From Phytopythium helicoides (taxonomy: Eukaryota; Oomycota; Peronosporomycetes; Pythiales; Pythiaceae), in contig JANFNE010000017.1 of the NCBI GenBank assembly GCA_024867545.1, positions 707,001-771,000 on the forward strand: a stretch of DNA of 64,000 nucleotides, read 5' to 3'. Under the pieces are notes generated by a model. That model was not told the origin of the DNA. It did no database searches and was given only the letters and a program-made list of their open reading frames with translations. This document shows, piece by piece, positions 30,749 through 40,140 of this stretch. The stretch's first letter is position 1; each line of letters begins with the position of its first letter. Both the position numbers and the translations under genes were made by a program.

Positions 30749-32542
30749 CTACCGCCACCGACGCGTCGTCACCTTGGCAATAGGATCGCGCTCGCGCACG
30801 CGCTTCACAACAGCGCACGACTCACGGGTCGCCTTCAGTGACTTCTCTTGCACCATCGCGCTCGCACTACGACGTTCCAGACCCACACGAGACCCGTACT
30901 GCCGGGAACCAACCACTCCCACCGCTGGATCTGTCCTTGATGTTGATGCTGATGTCGATGTTGATTTTGATGTGGATGTTATTGTCGATGTGGATGTTGT
31001 TCCTGTTGTTGATGTCGATGTCGATGCTGTGAGAGATTGGGGTCCGCTTTCCGTGCTGCTATTCGTGCTGCTGCTGCTGCTCCGAGTAGAGCTACTCGAG
31101 CTACGGGTGCTCGTGGAGCTGCTGCCGCTGTCCCGGCGACGGACGATACGGCTCACGTCGCTCACAGTCACGCAGCTCGTACGCTCCCCCTCGGAACTCG
31201 TGTCCGTGCCGCCTGTCTTGATCTTGCTACACCTCGTGTCGCTGGTCGTGCCGCTGCTGCTGGTCCCACTTGACGGACGGCCACGGCCACGGCCACGACA
31301 CCCAGCACCGCTCTCGCTGGTCGAGTGGCACGAGCGTCGATCCTGCTGAAGACGCCAGCACCAACAACCGGGAGGACACGACCTTTCGGTCTTGCTCTTC
31401 TTCGGACCCGATGGAGCTGATGGAGTCGATGGAGTCGATAGAGTCGATGGATCCGATGGAGCCGATGGAGTTGATGCAGCAGATGGAGTCGACGCTGTTG
31501 CTGATCTTGCGTTCGTAGCAATGCCGGCAGCAAGAAAAGACCCACCGATGCGTGGCGACGGAACAGAACTCGTGACTCGACACACGGTCGAGTGATCCGG
31601 ATCGGGATGCGTCGAAGCGTCGACACGGATGACGACTGGGGAGACGGCTCGGGGGTCGATGACTGCGGAGACGACCGGAGAGACAATCTGAGAGACGACC
31701 GGAGAGACGACAACTGATGGAGCAGCGGGAGAAGAAGCTGCCGCAGTAACAGCAACACCAACACCAACACCAACCACTCGTGTAGAGACAGAATCCACCT
31801 TGCCGACGGACGCTTCTTTCGTCACGGACGGCTCTTTCGCGCCGGTCACAGATGAGGTCTCGGTCTCCGTCCCAGCTTTCGCTGCAGTGGAAGCATCACC
31901 GCAACCTTCACCATGCGGCTCATCATCTTGATGTCGGGGTTGACCTTCCGGCTGAGGCTGAGGCCGCTCAGATCGACGCGACTGAACCACGTGAGCTTGA
32001 CGCCGCTGGTGCGACGGCGGCTGAGGCAGCGGGGACGGCACCGCAGACGACAACGGAGACGGACCGCAGGGAACCACCTCCACGCGACCGCCAGACAGAA
32101 GCCGGTCCTGGAACTCGATGCGCCGCGCAGCCAACGCCAGACGACGCTCCACATCGAACATGCGCCTCAACGCGCTGCTCTGCGTCGCACGCAGACCGTG
32201 ACACTCGAGCGACAGCGCGCGGTTCTCCGCCGACAGCCTCTCCGCGTGCTCGAACAGCGCACTGAAGTGCCACAGGAACGCCTTCTCCACTGCCAACACA
32301 GGGTCCACGCAACGCTCGTGGCTCTCCAGCTCGGCCGACAGCGCGATCTTCTGCGCCGCGCGCAGCCCTTCCGTCCACGCCTGCGACGCCGGCAGCGTCG
32401 GCAGCAGCGGCGTCAGCAGCCGCGCCGCGCGGAACACGGTGGCGCTCTCGGGGGCCATGCCGGCGCTCACATCCTTAAAGTCGGCCGCGCTCGCGTCGAA
32501 GCGCATGAGGCGGAAGTCCGAGGTCGAGAAGTTGGCGTTCAT
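30749..32542 (-). CDS. Tandem-array protein, copy 5 (597 aa), unknown function
   Basis: Rightmost copy. The N-terminal ~175 residues are invariant and most of the middle matches copy 4. The Ser-run segment (SSSSSTNSSTESGPQSLT) and the C-terminal region resemble copy 3, again suggesting exchange between units. The Cys/Trp island and KVTTRRWR tail are conserved. Its upstream flank is array-like to about 32970 and then unique, so its promoter may differ from those of the inner copies. Confidence 0.7.
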   Translation of the reverse strand: MNANFSTSDFRLMRFDASAADFKDVSAGMAPESATVFRAARLLTPLLPTLPASQAWTEGLRAAQKIALSAELESHERCVDPVLAVEKAFLWHFSALFEHAERLSAENRALSLECHGLRATQSSALRRMFDVERRLALAARRIEFQDRLLSGGRVEVVPCGPSPLSSAVPSPLPQPPSHQRRQAHVVQSRRSERPQPQPEGQPRHQDDEPHGEGCGDASTAAKAGTETETSSVTGAKEPSVTKEASVGKVDSVSTRVVGVGVGVAVTAAASSPAAPSVVVSPVVSQIVSPVVSAVIDPRAVSPVVIRVDASTHPDPDHSTVCRVTSSVPSPRIGGSFLAAGIATNARSATASTPSAASTPSAPSDPSTLSTPSTPSAPSGPKKSKTERSCPPGCWCWRLQQDRRSCHSTSESGAGCRGRGRGRPSSGTSSSGTTSDTRCSKIKTGGTDTSSEGERTSCVTVSDVSRIVRRRDSGSSSTSTRSSSSSTRSSSSSTNSSTESGPQSLTASTSTSTTGTTSTSTITSTSKSTSTSASTSRTDPAVGVVGSRQYGSRVGLERRSASAMVQEKSLKATRESCAVVKRVRERDPIAKVTTRRWR

Positions 32543-32975
32543 GGTAGCGCTCGTCGTGAGGTCGAGGTCGACGCGGGGGTCGGACGCGGTGGAAGCGGTG
32601 GGAGCTGGCGGAAGCGACGGAGACTGGCGGCTCAGCAGCGCTCAGTCGGAAGGCAAAGTGGCGGCGCAGGCGGCCCACGCCTCCATTTCCCTTTCGCGCC
32701 GCGAGCCTTTCCGCTCCATTTCCCCTGCGCTTGGTGATCGTTTGAACCGAGGCGTACCCTTCTGGCGGTACGTACGTCGCGTAGCCTGATGGATCCATCC
32801 TCGATCCCGTCTGGTTACAGAGGAAATGGGTACACTTCCATCCACCCACTTCAACGACGGGCACAAGCGATCCGGCGGCGCATGTGGAGGGAGTCGCCCA
32901 GAGACAGACCCGCGGACCCACAGAGTCATCTCCACCAGAGACGCATCGGCCGCTCCACGAGCACCCGGCTTCGGC

Positions 32976-34447
32976 CCTCTGCCCCACTTTCCTTTTAGTC
33001 GCCGGCAGAGCAATCCACGCCTCGCCCGCGTGCACTGGCAGCCTCCGTCTTCAGCTTCAATCCTCCATCCTCCATCCTCCATCCTCCAGCCGCCGTGAGT
33101 GCCACTGCCGTTGCCACCGCCGTCGCCGTCCTCTCGCTCGTCGCGCTCGCCTGCCTGCTGATGCTCGCCTCCTGCTCGCCGCATCTCCGTCTGCGTCTGT
33201 GCCTCTGTGTCTGTAGTCGTTGCCACCGTTGCCGTCGTTCCCGTGTCTATGCGGCGTTGCTGCAGCCCCCGGAGGCCTCTGCCGCCATTCCTGTCGCGAT
33301 ATCTGCCTCTACAACCACGACGACCTCGCAAGACACGAAAGAGGCCGATACCCTCGTCACTGACGTCTCGGGGACCCGGAGAAGCAACCTACCGCCTCAA
33401 GCGAAGCCAAGGGCCTAGTCGAAGCTGAAGACAACACGGAAGCCGACTCGACCGCCGACGAGGGAGACATGGAGTGCGACTACGTCGTAGCCTGTGCCGA
33501 GCAAGAGCACATTCTCAAGCGTGAATTTCAGCTCCGACACTTTGTGACGCAAGGCCGCCGCCGATCCAAGAAATTGGTCGCGCCAACCGCTGTCTTCATT
33601 GCTGTCGCTCCTGCTGCTACATCCCAGCGACGCAACAATCTATTCATTTGTCTCGGCCGTTGACGCGAGGAGCTAGCTTCCAAGGCTCCTGCTGACACTG
33701 ATGCTTTGGCCTCCTCTGGTGGAGTCACCAGCGCCGCCATCAAGGCGAAGTGGTCTGTGAAGACTCGTGGCCCGCAAAGTTGTCATAGCGGCGTCTACTC
33801 CTCATCGGTGCGGCGGTGATTAAGATGATGCGACGGCTCCATGTGGCTAAGAGTGTCGAGACCGTCGAGGAGGCAGCAGCTGAGAAAAGAAGCAGTAACG
33901 CCTTGCAGACGGTGAGCCCAACGAGCGAGAGGGGAGAAGTGGCGACGGCGGCGGCGCTCATGACGGCTGGAATCTGGCGGCTAGTGACTAGGAGTTACGG
34001 GCGAGGTTTGGCTTGCTCTCTCGGCGGCGAAAAAGAAATTAGGGGCTCGGTTGGAAAAGGCAACCCAAGTTGACGTGGCGATTGCCAAGTGCTAGTGAAG
34101 CGATTGAGGCACCAGCTAGTGTCTCAGGATAAAGCTGTGTTAGGCATCTTCCTTGATGATGCGTTATTGCGCACGATAATTTTTTTCTGCTGGAACCTGA
34201 ACTTGTGTTCTCCGTCGTTTCTTGGCGAAAAAGCATTTCAAGTACAACAGCTAACACGCCGCGCCGTCGTTCTGTAACTCGTGCGCGTGTGCCAAACTAG
34301 CTTTCTCGGAATCCCAATGTATGAAACTTTGAGAAAGCAATGTTGATTGCTGTGGGTTGCGTTTTCTAGTTTCTAGACGAACTAGGTCGTACAAATCTCC
34401 CCGACGCTTTCCATTGACTTGTCATAATAAAAAATCTTTAACGTCAC
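32976..34447. other. Right flank of the array; low-complexity DNA without a supported gene
   Basis: Starts with a repeated TCCATCC stretch near 33058-33085 and triplet-like runs. Two plus-strand frames overlap in a plausible order: one (33095-33418) with a hydrophobic segment VLSLVALACLLMLASCS, and one (about 33400-33663) with an acidic stretch, EAEDNTEADSTADEGDMECD. They are in different frames and carry no domain I recognise. They could be remnants or exons of an unrecognised small gene. From about 33960 to 34447 nothing is seen beyond the 3' flank of FPGS. Confidence 0.4.
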
Positions 34448-36028
34448 CTACGCGTTTGAGGCTTGCATGCCCGCTAGCCGAGATTGCGACGTCGACAGGT
34501 GTGATCCCGCGACGGCGTTGAGAGCGGGGCTGTCCATTGGCTCCTTGAGACCCATGGCGCGACGAGCCTCGGCCATGAGGAACACGCTTCCGCACACGAC
34601 CACGACCTCGTCGTCTCGCGACGCACGAGCAGCCTGCACAGCAGCGTCGAGCCCATCAGCGATGGTCGAGATCTCTGCGAACTTCTTCACGGGCTTGAAC
34701 GTCGATGTCGTTGCCAGTGAATGGTTCACCTCCTCCAACGATGCTCCGCGTGGATGATTGGCCTTGACGAGGTGGATGCGGCTCAGCAAACCGTCCTCCT
34801 CACTCATAAAATCACTGCTACTGTTGCTGGCGGCGCCGTGGCGAAGGCACGCGTTGGCGATCGTCGACACGACCGAGCCGACGTCCTTGTCTGCCGAGAA
34901 GCCGCACACAAACCGCAGCTTCTTGTCGGGGAAACGCTTGTACAGCAACTCCGCGAGCTTCTTGATAGCCGGTGGGTTGTGCGCCACATCCAGTACGATC
35001 GTCACCTTCTTCTCGCCCGAGTTGGGCCGCATCATGTGGAACACCTGGAAGCGGCAGGGCGGACGCATCTCGAGCGCCGACTGCACGCGCCGGCTGCTGA
35101 GGTCCACGGACAGCTCCGATATACCCGCGTGGTCATGCAATGCGTTCAGCTGCTCGCACGCCGCACGCGCGATCGCCGTATTTTCAGCGTTGTAGTCTTC
35201 CTCGAAGCTCGGGTCAGCAGCCACCTGCACTAGCGGAGCCTTGAGTCGGGCCGCACACTCGGACATGACGTCTAGCGGGGTCTGCGGGCCGACGACAACA
35301 GGAACGCGCGGCTTGATGATGCCTGCCTTCTCGCGCGCAATCTGCTCTCGAGTGTCGCCGAGGATGCGCATGTGATCCATGCCGATGGAGGTGATGACCG
35401 AGAGCGAGGGCGTGACGATGTTGGTCGCGTCCAGGCGGCCACCGAGGCCGGTCTCGAGCACGACGCAGTCGACTTTTTCCTTGGCAAAGTGCTGGAAGGC
35501 CAGCATGGTGGTGATCTCGAAGAACGTCGCGGGGATGCGCAGCTGCGCGCTGATGTTGAAAATCTCCGAGAGGTGCTCGCAGACCTGCTGCTCCGAGATG
35601 AGCTGGCCGTTCACCTGCACGCGCTCGCGGAAGCACGCGACGTGCGGCGAGACAAAGAGCCCCGTCTTGTACCCTGAGCGCTCGAGCGCCTTGGCGAGCT
35701 TGAAGGCGACCGAGCCCTTGCCGTTGGTGCCGGCGACGTGTACGACCTCAAAGCGGCCGGCGGGGTCTCCGAACGCCGCGTTGAGCTGGCGCATGTTCTC
35801 CACGCCCAGCTTGACGGCCGTGAAGCGGTTCACCTGGTACAGGCGCTGCAGCAGCGCCTCGTAGGCCGCGCGCGTCGTGGGCGCGGGCTCGGCCGTCGCC
35901 TCGGCCGTCGCCTCAGCGTACGCGAGCGCCGCGGGCGCCGGCGCCTCTCGGAATCGCGCGGGCGACAGCGCGGTGAACGCGCGCACCAGTGGGCGGCCGC
36001 GCTTGTTGCTGGGGACGCGGAGCAGCAT
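34448..36028 (-). CDS. FPGS: Folylpolyglutamate synthase / dihydrofolate synthase
   Basis: The chosen start gives MLLRVPSNKRGRPLVRAF, a basic, acid-free leader suited to mitochondrial import; the frame runs upstream to 36277 through low-quality sequence. VHVAGTNGKGSVAFKLA holds the ATP-binding GTNGKGS loop. FVSPHVACFRERVQVNG, ETGLGGRLDATNIV and TSIGMDHMRILGDT are FolC/FPGS signatures, followed by the C-terminal Mur-ligase-like domain with LDVAHNPPAIKKLAELL. The enzyme adds glutamates to reduced folates, retaining them in the cell and raising affinity for folate enzymes, including the cobalamin-independent methionine synthase encoded at 58-60 kb. About 526 residues, the usual eukaryotic length, with an intact frame. 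The 329 bp upstream is shared with the divergent KDM8 gene. Confidence 0.92.
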   Translation of the reverse strand: MLLRVPSNKRGRPLVRAFTALSPARFREAPAPAALAYAEATAEATAEPAPTTRAAYEALLQRLYQVNRFTAVKLGVENMRQLNAAFGDPAGRFEVVHVAGTNGKGSVAFKLAKALERSGYKTGLFVSPHVACFRERVQVNGQLISEQQVCEHLSEIFNISAQLRIPATFFEITTMLAFQHFAKEKVDCVVLETGLGGRLDATNIVTPSLSVITSIGMDHMRILGDTREQIAREKAGIIKPRVPVVVGPQTPLDVMSECAARLKAPLVQVAADPSFEEDYNAENTAIARAACEQLNALHDHAGISELSVDLSSRRVQSALEMRPPCRFQVFHMMRPNSGEKKVTIVLDVAHNPPAIKKLAELLYKRFPDKKLRFVCGFSADKDVGSVVSTIANACLRHGAASNSSSDFMSEEDGLLSRIHLVKANHPRGASLEEVNHSLATTSTFKPVKKFAEISTIADGLDAAVQAARASRDDEVVVVCGSVFLMAEARRAMGLKEPMDSPALNAVAGSHLSTSQSRLAGMQASNA

Positions 36029-36356
36029 CGCGAGGCGGACGGGCGGTCGACGTGCCGCCGGTGGAGCGGATTCGGCACTGGGCGTGCGGCGAGACCACCA
36101 ACAGCGACCGAGAGAATTTGACTTGGCAGTTGTATGGGCCGTCCCCCAGTTCTTTTCTTCAAGGTGTGTTGACGCAGCCCCTCCCTCACCTTGCGTTTTG
36201 TATGCCTCCTCTTGCGTTTTGTATGGAGTGAAAAATAACCCTACCCGCAGTGCTTGACAAGGCGAGACGGGTCGCATGGACCAAGCGGCCGCCAGTGGCT
36301 CGCTTGCTCGCTGCCTTCACGGATCCGGCGCTCGCTTGCTCGACTAGCGCGCCGCC
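36029..36356. promoter_or_regulatory. Divergent promoter region between FPGS and KDM8
   Basis: A 328-bp region between two divergent start codons. It contains a 15-bp direct repeat, CTTGCGTTTTGTATG, at about 36190-36204 and 36211-36225. No clear Inr+FPR motif was seen. Confidence 0.4.
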
Positions 36357-38344
36357 ATGGACGCGGACGCGCTGCTGGCCGTGCTTGCGCTCTCCTCCCG
36401 CGTCCAACGAGGTACGTGGCGCACCCTGACGCGCTCCCAGTCACGAGATCTTTCTCCCGACGTGCTCGACACGCAGAGCTCGAGTGTCAGGGCGGGGCGG
36501 CCGTGCTTGGCGTGCTGCGGGACGCGCGCGCGCTTGTGGCCGAGGGAGCGAGTGAGGAGCAAGAGGGGCAGGCGCGCAGGCTCCACGAGCTGGCCGAGCT
36601 CGCGTACGCGCGCTGCTGGGAGCGGCTGCACTGCGGTAGCTGGAAAGACATCGCGCCCGTCTGGCGCGAGGTCTTCGGTATCGCCAGCGTGCTCAAGGTG
36701 CAGACGGAAAGCTATTCGGAGTGTGTGCTCCATGTGGTGCTGATCGTTGGTGATGGGTCAGGCGTGGTGTCTGCATCGCGACAACGAGCTGCAGCAATGT
36801 CTGCGCATGCTTGACATGGTACGTCAACCTACACCTGTTCGTCATTTGTATCGCACTCACTCACGAGCCAATGAACTCCGTGACCCCTCCTGCATTTCGA
36901 TGCAATGCAGTGCCTGATGATGGCGGGACCGATGGCGCCGCCTGCGACGCATCAGTTTGTCGCGATCGTCGAGGAGAAGCTTCCACCACTGCAAGCCAAT
37001 CCTTCCGCCGCCGACTCGGTGCGTCATCCATCTTTACCCAATGTTAAATTCATTGTGCTCGCGACTGACGTGTGGACGTTGAATTTGGTGGATGAATGCT
37101 TGCGTATCGCTTGTTTCGCTTGGTGTCACTGCAACATTGCGCATCACGCGATGACTCCACGGCTCTTCAACATTGCAACTCCCTCCGGTGATCGTTTGAC
37201 AGCCTCGAGCCTGCAAGGTGAAGCATGTAAAAACTTGCACCACTCCACCATGTCACTCACGCACTGATCTCCGACGCGACAGCGGTTACGAATCGAAGAG
37301 AAACTGAGTCATTCAGATAGCGTGTCGATTCCTGCAATCCAATTCCCCGTGGAGCGTGTTAAGATGCCTTCACTACAGGATTTTCATCGCAAGATCATGG
37401 CGAGCAGGTACGTATTTTTGGCATTGATTCCTTCCTCCTCTACTGTCTGAACAAGTCTAACTTGCAAACCAGTGAACCGGTCATCATAACTGGGGCAATG
37501 GACAATTGGCCTGCTCTAGGAGTTGGTGACAACAATGCTCAACGCAACTGGAGCAATGTCGAGTACTTTCGTCGCGTCGCTGGGAGGCGAACAGTTCCTG
37601 TAGAGGTATGATTGGTATTAATTGGTAATTGGGTAGATTGATGTTTATGAACTGACCTAGATGATCTCGACGACGGCAGGTCGGATCAAGCTATCTGGAA
37701 GATGACTGGGGCCAAGAATTGATGACTATCAGTGAGTTTCTAGACAAGTTTATTGTGAGATCAGTGGCAGAGTCTGGCAGTGGCGGACGAAAAGTCGGAT
37801 ATCTTGCTCAGCACCATTTGCTTGAGCAGGTACGTTGAATTGCCATGTTTGTGCTTTCGTGGGGCTTACTCGCTTTGTCTGCCCGCAGATACCAGTATTG
37901 GGACGGGATATCATGACGCCTGACTACTGCATTTTGCGTCGGTCTGATCTTTCGGACAATCCAGATGTCGTTTCCGATGGCCATGACGAAGATGAGGATA
38001 TTGCGGTAAACGCATGGTTTGGACCTGAAGGCACTGTTTCACCTCTCCATTTTGACCCAAAAGACAATCTGTTGTGTCAAGTCGTGGGTGCAAAGTATCT
38101 GCGGCTCTACTCTCCAAATGAAAGTAGCAAACTGTATCCAGTTGATGGCATGCTCAGTAACACAAGTCAAGTTCAAGTAGAGGCGCTGAAAGAAGAGACC
38201 AACGCAAAATTTCCACGATTTCGAGAGGCAACGCATGTCGAATGCGTGCTGCAGGCCGGCGAAATGCTTTATATTCCTCCCAAGTACTGGCATTACGTGC
38301 GCTCGCTCTCGACAAGTTTTTCGGTTAGTTTTTGGTGGGAGTAA
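36357..38344 (+). CDS. KDM8: JmjC-domain oxygenase, KDM8/JMJD5 orthologue
   Basis: Eight exons can be assembled: 36357-36411, 36477-36697, 36762-36818, 36911-37018, 37283-37407, 37473-37605, 37680-37829 and 37889-38344. All have GT-AG introns that keep frame. The N-terminal helical region includes [19 protein letters not shown] and CLRMLDM then CLMMAGPMA. The JmjC core includes [16 protein letters not shown] and [35 protein letters not shown] supplies the iron-binding His and Asp, [12 protein letters not shown] follows, and [22 protein letters not shown] holds the second His and the family C-terminus. Human KDM8 is a nuclear 2OG/Fe(II) oxygenase reported as an arginyl hydroxylase; demethylase or peptidase activity is disputed. 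The intron at 36698-36761 was chosen because it restores frame and homology. No frame break is needed. Confidence 0.92.
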
Positions 38345-38451
38345 CGACGTGAATGTATCTTCATTCACAAATTAACGTGATTTCCTCGGAATGACAATTC
38401 GTGCACCGCAAATGCCCCGACAATTTTATGCCACGATGCAGTAAAATCGAC

Positions 38452-39735
38452 CTATGGAGAGAACTCAAACACCTTGGATCGTTCTTGGTGCTCTAATTCC
38501 TTACGCAAGCGTGTCTGCTCCTCGGTCAGCTCTTCGATCTCCTCAAGCATGGTTTCCAATACCACCTCCATAGCAAGCTGTTCAATAGCTTCCTGGTCTT
38601 CTTCATCAAGAACAACGATCGGGAACTCTCCAACCGTGTCAAAGGCGATATCCAGCACAAGTCCTTCCTCGACAGCTTCAGCAACAGCTGTAGGTGAGGC
38701 ATCATCTGGAGCCCTAGCCCAGGATGCAATGGGATAGCTGGGAACCAAAGCAATGCCGCATTGGCCCTCAGGCGGCCCAAGCTCACGAGCGAGCCGGATG
38801 TATCCAGCTTCACCCCAAGTAGGCCCCCACGAGTTCTTAACCTTCCAGAACTTTTTTCCGCTGTCTTCATCTGTGCCATAACCCACAGCAAGAACCCCGT
38901 GGTCGAGACGAGCACCACACGTCAGATCAAACACGCCAGTCTTGTAGAACTGGAAGGCGCGTTGGTCTGCTTCGATGGCTACAGCCACTGGCTGTTGGGC
39001 CACCGCCTGCTGCAGTGCACCTTCATCGTGAGACTCCACATCCTCATAATCGGTCACTTGCACGACAGCTGTGCAAATTTGGCACGTCTCCACCTCTGCG
39101 TGGTACTGATATGAGCTCTCGCTGCAAATACCTCCGTTCTCCTTGATCCAGTCGAACGCGTGGTCCATGAGCCCTCCGTTGCAGCCCTTGTCCCCATTGT
39201 GATCGCAGTCCACAAGTTCTTGCTCCGAGAGATTAGGCAGCTTGCCACTTGCAACAAAAGCGGCCCCTTCAACTGCTCCCGTGGTTGAGAATGCCCAGCA
39301 GGAGCCACACTGACCCTGGTTTTTGACTGGTGTGACGCCTCCCTTCTTCACCCAGTCGACATTTTTGGGGAGATCAACGGTCGAGACCGTAGCATTGGTC
39401 CGTCGTGATAGACGCTCTTCAAGATAGCCGTCAGGCATGACAAATCCCTTCATTGAGATCGAGAACTCCTCGAACGTCATGTGCGAGAAGGCGTTGTGCC
39501 CCAGCACGACGGTCGAGTTGCTGGATGGCGCCACTTCGTTGTTGTGATGCTCGATGAACTCATCGTTCGCGATGAAAATCTCCAGGTGCTTGACGTACTC
39601 GAGCGGATCTTCGTACGCGAGAGAGTTGCTGGATAGCCACGCGTCAAACTGACGCTCGTAGTCCGCGGGAGACTTGGCAGCCGACGCCACCGACGTGGCC
39701 AGGGCTAGAACTGCGATCGCTGCCGAGAGTTTCAT
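38452..39735 (-). CDS. Papain-like cysteine protease with acidic C-terminal extension
   Basis: MKLSAAIAVLALATSVASAA is a signal peptide. An I29-type inhibitor propeptide follows (ERFNIN-like pattern around residues 48-66). The C1A catalytic domain has Gln140, Cys146 (QGQCGSCWAF), His279 (RLDHGVLAVGYG) and Asn301 (VKNSWGPTWGEAGY). It is therefore a complete secreted or lysosomal zymogen. Beyond the usual end near residue 340 there are about 87 further residues, strongly acidic and helical (EEDQEAIEQLAMEVVLETML). Oomycete cysteine proteases serve nutrition and infection; the substrate here is unknown. Intact single exon, convergent with KDM8 with only 107 bp between stops. Confidence 0.93.
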   Translation of the reverse strand: MKLSAAIAVLALATSVASAAKSPADYERQFDAWLSSNSLAYEDPLEYVKHLEIFIANDEFIEHHNNEVAPSSNSTVVLGHNAFSHMTFEEFSISMKGFVMPDGYLEERLSRRTNATVSTVDLPKNVDWVKKGGVTPVKNQGQCGSCWAFSTTGAVEGAAFVASGKLPNLSEQELVDCDHNGDKGCNGGLMDHAFDWIKENGGICSESSYQYHAEVETCQICTAVVQVTDYEDVESHDEGALQQAVAQQPVAVAIEADQRAFQFYKTGVFDLTCGARLDHGVLAVGYGTDEDSGKKFWKVKNSWGPTWGEAGYIRLARELGPPEGQCGIALVPSYPIASWARAPDDASPTAVAEAVEEGLVLDIAFDTVGEFPIVVLDEEDQEAIEQLAMEVVLETMLEEIEELTEEQTRLRKELEHQERSKVFEFSP

Positions 39736-40140
39736 GTGGTCAAGTGGGTGGGCCTGGCTAAACTTGCAGGAGAAGAAGCTGTTTGCTGGTTCTGCTTCGA
39801 TGAGAATCGAGTTGTGAGGTCGAGAGCGATGGAGGCCTTCCCTCCATGATGTTGGGTTGGAACGCCAAAGGTCGCTATCTAAGTGTACCCATATCGAAAG
39901 ATACGGGCTGTCTATTGGTTGTTATTGAGCAGAAAATTTTATCGATGCATTATCATTGGGTACAAACAAAAACAAAAATGAAGCGATCTTCTGTGCAGAT
40001 GATCTTGAAGAGACGCAAGGATGAACGGGCGGCAAGCGGCAGGAACTCTTACAAGACGTCGACTTCCAGCTCTCCACTGTACGATTGCCAGCTGGAAAGC
40101 TGCTACGGTAGAGCTCCCGGGCCTGCGGAGATAGAGTGCC
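39736..40140. promoter_or_regulatory. Divergent intergenic region between the protease and BBS7 genes
   Basis: About 405 bp separates the two start codons. It is A/T-richer in the middle (39890-39980). No TATA box or complete Inr+FPR was recognised, and no RNA gene was seen. Confidence 0.35.

Larger units (their letters stand above)
19665..32975 (-). repeat. Tandem array of five ~2.7-kb gene-bearing units
   Basis: Five head-to-tail units are present. The conserved MNANFSTSDF start codon recurs at 21730, 24512, 27171, 29860 and 32542, giving periods of 2782, 2659, 2689 and 2682 bp. Each unit holds one minus-strand gene and about 0.9 kb of spacer. The left edge lies near 19665, where spacer-like sequence begins after the satellite. 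The right edge lies near 32970, where the upstream spacer of copy 5 diverges from the others. The N-terminal coding part is virtually invariant, whereas triplet runs, 9-bp runs and pentamer runs differ in number. This is the pattern expected of unequal crossing-over plus gene conversion. Copies 4 and 5 and their spacers are the most alike. Confidence 0.95.

Noticed and set aside
33095..33418. Small secreted protein gene
   Set aside because: The hydrophobic segment comes from a low-complexity stretch and the frame continues into unrelated Thr/Ser repeats; evidence too weak to call.
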